Positions 1 to 6,551 of a stretch of DNA of 14,401 nucleotides are shown here, piece after piece. Numbering within the stretch: the stretch's first letter is position 1; the number at the start of each line of letters is the position of its first letter. A model generated the notes under the pieces. That model had not been told where the DNA came from. It searched no databases and saw nothing but the letters and a program-made list of their open reading frames with translations. Source of the stretch: Paracoccaceae bacterium (GTDB taxonomy: Bacteria > Pseudomonadota > Alphaproteobacteria > Rhodobacterales > Rhodobacteraceae); contig RFUP01000017.1 in the NCBI GenBank assembly GCA_009922885.1, positions 1 through 14,401 of the forward strand. Direction: 5' to 3'. The position numbers and the translations under genes were made by a program.

Positions 1-2199
1 ATCAGAGTCGCCATCAACTGCGCGTCCTTCCATAAGGTTGACGGAAACCCCAGACGAATCTGCGGCATAGCTCGCGGTATCTGTTCCCGCTCCGCCCACC
101 AGCGTGTCAGACCCAGCACCCCCAATAAGGGTGTCGTTGCCCGCGCCACCCTCAAGGTAGTTTACACCCGCCCCACCCGAAATGAAGTCATCGCCGGAAC
201 CACCGTAAACCGTATCGTTCCCGGTGGTAGCAAAGAGGTTTTGTGCTGATCCACTGAGCCGCGCATCGATGAAGTCGTTGTAAGCCGTATCCGCGATATC
301 TTCGATCTGTGTGAACGAGCCTGATGCCGTCGCCGCAGGATCAAAAAACGAGTAGGTACCGGCCTCGTTTCCGGAGAAGACAACATTCACGCCCTGCGCC
401 GTGGTGAAATTCGAGAAGGCGATCATATCGTAGTCGATACCGGCCTCGCCGCCGATGATCGTTCCGGTACCGTGATCGTCTGTTACACCGAACAAGTCGA
501 TGTCCGCGCCACCATCCAAGGTATCGATGCCGATGCCACCTGTCAGGTAGTCGTTTCCGCTTCCCCCAAGAAGGAGGTCATTACCTTCTCGACCGTTAAT
601 GCTGTCGTCACCGGCACCACCGTCAACCGTATCGTTGCCTAGATCCGACGTTGCCCAATCACCATAGATGTCATCGCCGCTACCCAGCGAAACGCTATCG
701 TTGCCGCTGCCGCCGAAAACCGTATCGTCACCACCGCCAGCAAAGATGGTATCATTACCACTGCCTGCGGTGATCGAGTCATTTCCATCAACCAGCGTAA
801 TGGTGGCACCATTGGCGGGATTGCCCAAGTACATTGCGGGCTTGTTCGTCGCGGTATCATAAGCAACCCAGTTGTGCCCCCCATAAGTGGGCTGCACATA
901 GGATTCTCCGGACGCGACCGTATCGTAAAATACAAGTTGGCCCGCGGTATCAATCCAGTAGAGCGAAACCGTCGCCTCGCCGGAATTGACAAAGGTGAAG
1001 CTGGTCGCCGCTCCCCCGGAAGTGCTGAGGTGAGCCACAGGATTGAAGGCCGTCGACATCCCGTCGCCGTAAATGAGGTCGTTTCCCGAGCCACCTTCGA
1101 TGGTGTCGTTTCCAACACCACCAAAAAGGCTGTCGTCGCCTCCACGCCCATCAATGGTGTCGTTCCCGGCACCACCGTCAAAGATGTTCGTATAAAGGTC
1201 ATCAGGCGCCGTGCCCATGCCATCATAGCCAACGAGCGTATCGTTGAACGCACTACCGATGACGCCATCGATACCTTGGCCACTGTCACCTGCGGCATCG
1301 CCACCGGACGCGACAACGTTCGTGCTGCTAAGATCAATCGATACCCCAGCGCTCGAGTCGGCATAATCGGCGAAGTCGACGCCTAAGCCGCCGTTCAAGA
1401 CATCGGAGCCAGTACCACCAACCAGTGTGTCATGTCCGTCACCGCCATCGAGGGAGTCATTGCCCGACTGACCAAGCAAGAGGTCGTTGCCCTGCTCACC
1501 CCGGACCGTATCATTGCCGAGACCTGCGACAACGGTATCGTTCCCGGATCCCGCAGTAACGGAATCGTTGTTGTTCCCTGCGAGGTTATCAGTCCCGTCA
1601 ATCCTGTCCCCTTCGGCGTCTCCATTATAGGCCGCGTCGATATAGTCATTTCCGGATGTGCCCTCGACCACATAATCATGAAGATTCAGCACGTAGCGAT
1701 CTGCGGTCATGCCGTAAGTTTCGTTACCGTTCACAGGGGCGGCAGTTCCCAACGTTATCGACAGTATCGGCTTGGCTTCCAGCGCTGAAGTATATGCCCC
1801 GAAGCCCGTGCTACCAGACGGTGGCGGAAGCAAATATAGCTTCCCTGCCGTATCCTGCATCACGATTGCAGTAAGTCCCGTAGCAGTAGAGCCATCGGTA
1901 TATGTGATCGTCGAGTTGCTATAAAGCATCAGGGCATCAAAGGTTTGAAGCCCTCCACCGTCGATATGGAACCCCTCGTTGTAGAGAAGATTATTGGCGT
2001 CATAGGAGACGGAATTACCGCCCGAGTAATTCCAGAGCACGTCTGGGCTAAGGGTGCCAACATTCTGGGCAACAGTATTTCCCGCGCTCCCGAACGTTAA
2101 ATTGTTCAGAGCGTTATGATTTTCGGATGTAACATTCCCTTCTACCGTATCGATGGCAGCCGCAGTGCCAAGGTAGAAGAGTTTAAAACTCGTAGCCAT
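1..2199 (-). CDS. RTX-type calcium-binding repeat protein, secreted, C-terminus off the window
   Basis: A single frame is open from an ATG at 2199 to the left edge, 733 residues with no stop, so the gene is partial. Residues 1-175 are a non-repetitive N-terminal domain (starts MATSFKLFYLGTAA). At 178-210 is a segment of the type GTSGNDYIDAAYNGD. Then come RTX nonapeptide blocks (GGxGNDxφ) at about 212-275, 339-378, 471-565 and 657-709, each repeat adding a half-site for Ca2+. Two longer spacers end in the serralysin-like pattern D-x-A-x-Y-A-x-x-S-x-G-V-S-φ-x-L (274-290 and 707-723). A compact non-RTX insert at about 397-470 resembles the VHL beta domain (listed separately). No N-terminal signal peptide is visible, which fits type I secretion through a C-terminal signal, here off-window. 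In this bacterial group such proteins often end in a Hint (hedgehog/intein) domain; that is an expectation, not seen. The upstream ACGGGG is a weak ribosome site. Confidence 0.9.
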   Translation of the reverse strand, partial: MATSFKLFYLGTAAAIDTVEGNVTSENHNALNNLTFGSAGNTVAQNVGTLSPDVLWNYSGGNSVSYDANNLLYNEGFHIDGGGLQTFDALMLYSNSTITYTDGSTATGLTAIVMQDTAGKLYLLPPPSGSTGFGAYTSALEAKPILSITLGTAAPVNGNETYGMTADRYVLNLHDYVVEGTSGNDYIDAAYNGDAEGDRIDGTDNLAGNNNDSVTAGSGNDTVVAGLGNDTVRGEQGNDLLLGQSGNDSLDGGDGHDTLVGGTGSDVLNGGLGVDFADYADSSAGVSIDLSSTNVVASGGDAAGDSGQGIDGVIGSAFNDTLVGYDGMGTAPDDLYTNIFDGGAGNDTIDGRGGDDSLFGGVGNDTIEGGSGNDLIYGDGMSTAFNPVAHLSTSGGAATSFTFVNSGEATVSLYWIDTAGQLVFYDTVASGESYVQPTYGGHNWVAYDTATNKPAMYLGNPANGATITLVDGNDSITAGSGNDTIFAGGGDDTVFGGSGNDSVSLGSGDDIYGDWATSDLGNDTVDGGAGDDSINGREGNDLLLGGSGNDYLTGGIGIDTLDGGADIDLFGVTDDHGTGTIIGGEAGIDYDMIAFSNFTTAQGVNVVFSGNEAGTYSFFDPAATASGSFTQIEDIADTAYNDFIDARLSGSAQNLFATTGNDTVYGGSGDDFISGGAGVNYLEGGAGNDTLIGGAGSDTLVGGAGTDTASYAADSSGVSVNLMEGRAVDGDSD
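790..1011 (-). other. VHL beta-domain-like insert inside the RTX protein (residues ~397-470)
   Basis: Between two RTX blocks the repeats stop and a roughly 74-residue beta-rich segment appears. Compared from memory with human VHL residues 76-121, it aligns without gaps at a constant offset of 327: F403/F76, N405/N78, W415/W88, G420/G93, Y425/Y98, T427/T100, G431/G104, T438/S111, Y439/Y112, G441/G114, H442/H115, W444/W117 and D448/D121. W88, Y98, S111, H115 and W117 form the hydroxyproline-binding pocket of human VHL; all are kept except S111, which is the conservative Thr. The alpha domain that binds Elongin C is absent. The seen parts are the residue pattern and spacing; the fold and any ligand are inference. 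It could be another small beta sandwich that converged on this pattern. Confidence 0.7.
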
Positions 2200-2282
2200 T
2201 CCGAAACCCCGTCAACAAGGCAAACCCAATAGGCCACCGCGAAGAGGCCCTTGAGAGGTAGAACGGCAGGAAGACCGTCAGT

Positions 2283-2309
2283 CTTTAGCAGACGCAGCAA
2301 AAGCTAAAG
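2283..2309. repeat. Inverted repeat in the RTX gene leader (7-bp stem)
   Basis: CTTTAGC (2283-2289) and GCTAAAG (2303-2309) are perfect inverted repeats separated by 13 nt. They lie about 85-110 bp upstream of the RTX start codon, so they may fold in the 5' leader or be a protein-binding dyad. No T-run follows on the minus strand, so it is unlikely to be a terminator. Function is unknown. Confidence 0.4.
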
Positions 2310-2484
2310 GCATACCGGACAATAACTTTATTCAAATCATTGCCCTGAACAGACCAATCCGCTTCGTGCTTCGACGACGTTTCTTCCAACCGTTAGAGGG
2401 AGTTAGACAGGGAAAGTTTGATATAGGTTTGACGGCGGCGCGAAAACACATGTCAAAATGATGACGATTTTAGGGTTCACCCCG

Positions 2485-2507
2485 CAAAAACATATCCTTT
2501 AGGATAT
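2485..2507 (-). terminator. Probable intrinsic terminator of the acyl-CoA dehydrogenase/CoA-transferase operon
   Basis: Read on the minus strand, ATATCCT-AA-AGGATAT (2507-2492) is a perfect dyad that can form a 6-bp hairpin with a TAAA loop. It is followed directly by GTTTTTG (2491-2485). It begins about 55 nt after the CoA-transferase stop codon. The stem is short and AT-rich, which makes it a weak terminator; as a perfect palindrome it could instead be an operator. Confidence 0.5.
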
Positions 2508-2562
2508 TTATATTATCCCAATGAAAAAATAATATTCCGAGGAAAAGCAACCCAACATGGGA

Positions 2563-3642
2563 TTAGTTCCCACCAAGAGCCGGAACAGCCCCATAATCTC
2601 TTGTTTCATCAGCGAAAATCGGCGCTGGCGCTGGCAATGCCACAATTCCGCGGGGCGTCTGGACTTCGATTCTGCGGAGTTGGGGGTGGCCAGAAAGGCC
2701 CTGCATGTCGTTAACCGCCGCGAAGGCAATCCCGGCCGCTTTCAAGAGCGCGATCGCCTCATCAGATGTCTTTTTCTCGAACGCTTCCGCCACAATTGCA
2801 TCCGTGGCGCTCCGGTTTTGGACTCGCAAGACGTTGCTTTCAAACGCCGCAGAACGACCCAGCTCGGGGCGCTCTAGAAAATGCTCGCACAGATCCCGCC
2901 ATTCGCGATCACTCTGGATCGAGATCAGGATCGGTCGCTGGTCTTGCGTGTTGAACACGCCATATGGCGCAATCGAAGGATGGGCGAGACCAACCCGCTT
3001 CGGCGTCTTCCCGCCTTCGTGGTTCAGGAGCGGCACCGTCAGCCATTCCGCGATAACGTCGAACATGGAAACGGAAATATCCGAGCCAAGCCCGGTTATC
3101 CCGCGCTTGATCAGGGCTTCCAGAATGGCGCTGTAGGCAGTGGCTCCGGTTGCGATATCTACGATTGAGACCCCTACTCTCGAAGGCTCTGCAGGGCCGC
3201 CTGTGATCGAGCATAGCCCGCTTTCGGCCTGGATAAGAAGATCATAGGCCTTGCGATCCGCCATCGGGCCTGCCTCTCCGTAACCCGAAATCGAACAGGT
3301 TATCAGTTTGGGATACCGGGCGCGCAGTTCAGCCCGGCCAAACCCTAAACGCTCCAATGAGCCGGGCTTCAGGTTCTGAATCAAGACATCCGCCTCCGCG
3401 ATCAATGCTGTCAGCGCTGCTTTACCCGCCGGTAGAACATGGCTTTCTTTGCCACGGTTCAGCCAAACAAAGTAGCTCGACTGCCCTGCTGCAACAGCAT
3501 CATACCCTCGCGCGAAATCGCCTTCCGGCCTCTCGACCTTCACCACGCGCGCCCCTGCATCTGCCAAACGGGAGGAAGCAAAAGGCGCAGCAACGGCCTG
3601 TTCGATTGCGACGACCATCAATCCTTCAAGTGGGCGTCCCAT
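2563..3642 (-). CDS. CaiB/BaiF family (class III) CoA-transferase
   Basis: The 359-residue product matches the formyl-CoA transferase/CaiB family, cytoplasmic enzymes that move CoA from an acyl-CoA donor to a carboxylic acid through an aspartyl-CoA thioester. Seen features: an N-terminal Rossmann-like start with LADAGARVVKVERPEGD (26-42), the LNRGKES segment (61-67), an ISGYGEAGP stretch (118-126), and the catalytic Asp as D162 in GVSIVDIATGATAY (157-170), equivalent to Asp169 of formyl-CoA transferase. The C-terminal part contains the KAAGIAFAAVNDM segment (301-313). It is slightly short for the family (often 380-400). The start ATG overlaps the stop of the upstream acyl-CoA dehydrogenase by one base (TAATG) and has no good ribosome site of its own, so it is probably translationally coupled. 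The acid it activates cannot be read from sequence; adjacency suggests its acyl-CoA product feeds the dehydrogenase. Confidence 0.9.
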   Translation of the reverse strand: MGRPLEGLMVVAIEQAVAAPFASSRLADAGARVVKVERPEGDFARGYDAVAAGQSSYFVWLNRGKESHVLPAGKAALTALIAEADVLIQNLKPGSLERLGFGRAELRARYPKLITCSISGYGEAGPMADRKAYDLLIQAESGLCSITGGPAEPSRVGVSIVDIATGATAYSAILEALIKRGITGLGSDISVSMFDVIAEWLTVPLLNHEGGKTPKRVGLAHPSIAPYGVFNTQDQRPILISIQSDREWRDLCEHFLERPELGRSAAFESNVLRVQNRSATDAIVAEAFEKKTSDEAIALLKAAGIAFAAVNDMQGLSGHPQLRRIEVQTPRGIVALPAPAPIFADETRDYGAVPALGGN

Positions 3643-4796
3643 TAGAATGACCGAGGCAGACCGAGAACATGCTCGGCAACATAGGACAGGATCAGGTTGG
3701 TCGAAATTGGCGCAACTTGATAGAGACGGGTTTCGCGGAATTTGCGCTCGACGTCATACTCACAGGCAAAACCGAAACCACCGTGGAACTGGATGCAGGC
3801 GTTGGCCGCCTCCCAACTTGCCTTGGCCGCAAGATACTTGGCCATATTGGCCTCTGCCCCACAGGGCTGCCCCGCATCAAAGAGAGCACAAGCTTTGTAC
3901 CGCATCAAATTGGCCGCCTCGACTTCGATAAAGGCCTCTGCGATCGGGAACTGGACGCCTTGGTTCTGACCAATCGGCCGCCCGAAAACAGTTCTTTCCC
4001 GCACATAGTCGGTTACCTTGTCGGTAAACCAGTAGCCATCCCCGATGCATTCAGCCGCAATCAACGCTCGCTCGGCATTCAGGCCGGTCAGAATATATTT
4101 GAAACCTTGCCCCTCTTCTCCGATCAGGTTCTCTGCCGGAATTTCCAGATTGTCGAAGAAGAGTTCATTAGTTTCATGGTTCACCATGTTCAGGATTGGC
4201 CGAACCTGCATCCCCTTTTGCATCGCCTCCTTCACATCCACCAAGAAAATCGAGAGGCCTTCGGACTTTTTCTTCACATCAGCCAGAGGGGTCGTTCGAG
4301 CCAAGAGGATCATCAGGTCGGAATGCTGCACGCGGCTGATCCACACCTTCTGACCGTTGATCACATAACGGTCCCCTTTACGAACGGCCGTTGTCTTGAT
4401 TTTCGTCGTGTCCGTTCCAGTGGTGGGTTCAGTCACGCCCATCGACTGCAGGCGAAGTTCTCCAGTGGCGATTTTTGGAAGATACTTCTGCCGCTGCTCC
4501 TCCGATCCATGCCGGATCAAAGTGTTCATATTATACATCTGACCGTGGCACGCACCCGAGTTGCCGCCGGAGCGGTTAATCTCTTCCATGATGACGGAGG
4601 CTTCCGTCAGCCCCAATCCGGAGCCGCCATATTCTTCGGGAATTAATGCAGCCATCCATCCTGCACGTGTGAGGGCATCCACGAACTCCTCGGGGTAACC
4701 ACGGCGCTCGTCCACTTGGCGGTGGTACTCCGCTGGAAACTCGGCGCAAAGCGCCCGGACCGCATCGCGGATTTCTTGGTAGTCCTCAATGAGCAT
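3642..4796 (-). CDS. Acyl-CoA dehydrogenase family protein
   Basis: The 384-residue product has the full acyl-CoA dehydrogenase layout: an N-terminal helical domain (about 1-115), a middle beta domain with the FAD/substrate signature MGVTEPTTGTDTTKI (119-133) and NGQKVWIS (147-154), and a C-terminal helical domain with RTVFGRPIGQNQGVQF (268-283) and FHGGFGFACEYDVER (337-351). Such enzymes introduce a 2,3-double bond into an acyl-CoA, using FAD and an electron-transfer flavoprotein. The usual C-terminal catalytic Glu (Glu376 of MCAD) falls on P363 in LYQVAPIST. A Glu at the alternative position is present, E242 in GLNAERALIAAE, as in isovaleryl-CoA and long-chain dehydrogenases. The start is well supported by GGGAGG five bases upstream. 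It is the first gene of a two-gene operon and divergent from the LysR gene. The substrate is unknown; branched acyl-CoA is a guess from the Glu position. Confidence 0.92.
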   Translation of the reverse strand: MLIEDYQEIRDAVRALCAEFPAEYHRQVDERRGYPEEFVDALTRAGWMAALIPEEYGGSGLGLTEASVIMEEINRSGGNSGACHGQMYNMNTLIRHGSEEQRQKYLPKIATGELRLQSMGVTEPTTGTDTTKIKTTAVRKGDRYVINGQKVWISRVQHSDLMILLARTTPLADVKKKSEGLSIFLVDVKEAMQKGMQVRPILNMVNHETNELFFDNLEIPAENLIGEEGQGFKYILTGLNAERALIAAECIGDGYWFTDKVTDYVRERTVFGRPIGQNQGVQFPIAEAFIEVEAANLMRYKACALFDAGQPCGAEANMAKYLAAKASWEAANACIQFHGGFGFACEYDVERKFRETRLYQVAPISTNLILSYVAEHVLGLPRSF

Positions 4797-4903
4797 TCTG
4801 ACCTCCCAACGACTGATGCAAGATCGCTACCACCCAAAACATCATGCAACAAATATATGTTTTATCTCTTCGTCATAACATAATTATGTGATAACTATTT
4901 TAT
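4797..4903. promoter_or_regulatory. Divergent promoter region with a perfect 12-bp palindrome (4878-4889)
   Basis: This 107-bp AT-rich gap separates the acyl-CoA dehydrogenase (minus) from the LysR gene (plus) and must carry both promoters. ACATAATTATGT at 4878-4889 is a perfect palindrome, centred about 20 bp before the LysR start codon, where an autoregulatory LysR site is expected. LysR regulators commonly bind dyads in such divergent gaps and control both sides; that this one does so is inference. No clear -35/-10 pair could be assigned. Confidence 0.5.
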
Positions 4904-5869
4904 ATGGATCTCAGACAGCTTCGCTACTACCTTGAAATCGTAGATCAAGGCTCGATTACACGGGCAGCACACAAGCTGGGTGTGGCACAGCCCGCTTTGT
5001 CTTTGCATCTGAAGAACATGGAAGAAGATCTAGGCACCGCGCTGCTCCTTCGCACGTCGAAAGGAGTGCAGCCGACCGCCGCAGGGACCATTCTCGCAAG
5101 ACGCGCAAGATCGATTGTTGACGATTTCACGCGCCTGAAGGAAGAAATACAGAGCTTGGAAAACGATCCTACAGGAACTGTCAGGATCGGGTTGCCGGGT
5201 ACCATCAGCAGTATCGTTGCAATCCCATTGCTGAATGCACTGAGAGAGCGCTATCCGCGCATCACTCTAACCGTTGCCGAAGCCATGAGCGGTTTTGTTG
5301 GGGAATGGCTGAAAGAAGGCCAGATCGACATCGGAGTGCTTTACGCACCGATTTCAGACAGGGGCTTTACTTCGGTTGAACTGGTGGAAGAAGAACTGGT
5401 CGTGATTTCTTCGCCCGAAGCACCACTTGACCCCGTCCTGACGCTGCCTGACCTGATGGGCAACTCTTTGATCCTTCCTTCGCGCGGGCATGGCCTGAGA
5501 GATTTGCTCGACAGGCATGCAAACGAAGAAGGTGTTGACCTGACCGTGACGGTCGAGATCGATTCCTATGCCAATATCGCCAAACTCGTGGCTTCCGGCA
5601 TCGGGATTTCGATCTTGCCGAGGCATGCCGTGACAGCCGCAGCGACCAGCGGCGACCTCATGATCTCCCGCTTTTCCTACCCTGGCTTCTGGCGAAAGGC
5701 CTGCATCGTCCCTTCTCCGAACCGTGCCCCGACTCGCGCCGAAGAGGTGGTTGTCTCAACATTCATTTCGTTGGTGCAAAGTCTCATCGCGGACGGAGGT
5801 TGGTCAGCAGCGCGTTATATCGGGCCGGTCAAGGATTCCGAGCATGCTCAAGAATCCGAGCGTGCATAG
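4904..5869 (+). CDS. LysR-type transcriptional regulator
   Basis: The 321-residue product begins with the standard LysR winged helix-turn-helix: MDLRQLRYYLEIVDQGS, then AAHKLGVAQPALSLHLKNME (21-40) with the recognition helix, and the LLLRTSKGVQPTAAG turn (47-61). A linker helix follows, and from about residue 90 a periplasmic-binding-protein-like effector domain, with GTVRIGLPG, a DIGVLYAP strand and a VASGIGISILP segment. It should be a cytoplasmic DNA-binding activator or repressor that responds to a small molecule, probably an intermediate of the neighbouring pathway. The start has no strong ribosome site (TTTTAT precedes ATG), but it is the natural family start. The final ~20 residues are a variable tail containing a small tandem duplication (5834-5865). 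It is divergent from the acyl-CoA genes and convergent with the methyltransferase gene. The effector is unknown. Confidence 0.93.
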   Translation: MDLRQLRYYLEIVDQGSITRAAHKLGVAQPALSLHLKNMEEDLGTALLLRTSKGVQPTAAGTILARRARSIVDDFTRLKEEIQSLENDPTGTVRIGLPGTISSIVAIPLLNALRERYPRITLTVAEAMSGFVGEWLKEGQIDIGVLYAPISDRGFTSVELVEEELVVISSPEAPLDPVLTLPDLMGNSLILPSRGHGLRDLLDRHANEEGVDLTVTVEIDSYANIAKLVASGIGISILPRHAVTAAATSGDLMISRFSYPGFWRKACIVPSPNRAPTRAEEVVVSTFISLVQSLIADGGWSAARYIGPVKDSEHAQESERA

Positions 5870-5950
5870 GCTGCTCCAATAGCCAATTTACGCCATCAAA
5901 TGCTGAGCCTGCCTCAAAGGCGCGTTTCAATGCGTCTGCCTGGCGCGAAA

Positions 5951-6529
5951 TCAGTGCTGCGCGGTCAGGAGAAACGGCCGATATTTTTGGGCTAAACTCA
6001 TCGAAAGACGCGTATTTTCCCTACGCATGTATCGCTGACTTGCCGTTTCGATCAGAAAACCACTGCAGATCGCCTCATTGATGGCGGCCTGCGCTTCGGA
6101 GCGGATTTGCGTTTCGTCATCGACAACCGCAACCACTTTCGAGAGTGCCCCTTCGATTTCAGGTTCGATAATCACAATCCGCCCATTTCCAGCCAACACG
6201 CGCGCGGCCTCAGCGAGGGCGGCCTTCATGTGTTCGGCGGGAACGTGGTGCAAGGAATTGACGAAGATCACGCCGTCAAAGCTTGCCTCGGAGAAAGGCA
6301 TCTCCTGTGCAGGCGCCTTGACAATCTTAGGCTCACCGCCCTCGGCAAACGGCTCCAACCCCGTCCAGTTCGCTCCGAGCTTTTCAAGTTGCCCTCGCAG
6401 CCCACCGGAGCCGCATCCCACATCGAGCAAGCGTTTGCCAGACAAAGGGTCGAGGAGCCGCTCAATCTCGGCAATGGCTGTTGATGTTATGCTCATCAGC
6501 TTGAAAGCCCCCAATTGATCCAGTCCCAT
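5951..6529 (-). CDS. Class I SAM-dependent methyltransferase (Methyltransf_11 type)
   Basis: The 192-residue product has the Rossmann methyltransferase core: motif I LLDVGCGSGGL (34-44), which binds S-adenosylmethionine; acidic E59 at the end of strand beta 2 (WTGLEP); motif II/III with SFDGVIFVNSLHHVP (83-97), where LHHV is typical of the UbiE/Methyltransf_11 group; and a beta 5 strand GRIVIIEPE (116-124). It is short, with almost no substrate-recognition insert, so the acceptor cannot be predicted. It starts 22 bp after the FAD oxidoreductase stop and is probably its operon partner. Two starts are possible: the ATG at 6529, with a poor ribosome site, or an in-frame ATG at 6496 (M12) that has GGGGG 11 bases upstream. 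Motif I is kept in both. It converges with the LysR gene across an 81-bp gap without a clear terminator. Confidence 0.85.
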   Translation of the reverse strand: MGLDQLGAFKLMSITSTAIAEIERLLDPLSGKRLLDVGCGSGGLRGQLEKLGANWTGLEPFAEGGEPKIVKAPAQEMPFSEASFDGVIFVNSLHHVPAEHMKAALAEAARVLAGNGRIVIIEPEIEGALSKVVAVVDDETQIRSEAQAAINEAICSGFLIETASQRYMRRENTRLSMSLAQKYRPFLLTAQH

Positions 6530-6551
6530 TCGCCGAATGGACAGTTCCCGA

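Larger units (their letters stand above)
2200..2562. other. Non-coding region between the RTX gene and the CoA-transferase gene
   Basis: This 363-bp stretch has no convincing coding frame. Both flanking genes are on the minus strand, so it should hold the terminator of the upstream acyl-CoA operon (right part, AT-rich) and the promoter and leader of the RTX gene (left part). Two inverted repeats are present and are listed separately. A minus-strand TTGACA at 2451-2456 has no good -10 partner at 16-18 bp, so no promoter is called. Confidence 0.7.

Noticed and set aside
639..1679. Long open frames on both strands across the RTX gene (for example 874-1386 plus, 639-1364 minus)
   Set aside because: They are out-of-frame shadows of the RTX repeat codons; the in-frame minus-strand reading gives clear GGxGNDxφ repeats and is open throughout from 2199.
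2428..2456. Minus-strand TTGACA as a sigma-70 -35 box for the RTX gene
   Set aside because: The hexamer 17 bp downstream is GTCAAA, a poor -10, and the position is about 230 bp from the start codon.
3669..4646. 325-codon open frame antisense to the acyl-CoA dehydrogenase
   Set aside because: It overlaps a gene with strong family motifs, shows no recognisable domain and has no supporting context.
5870..5950. Bidirectional terminator between the LysR and methyltransferase genes
   Set aside because: Only 4-bp stems (for example GCCT-CAA-AGGC) without T-runs are present.
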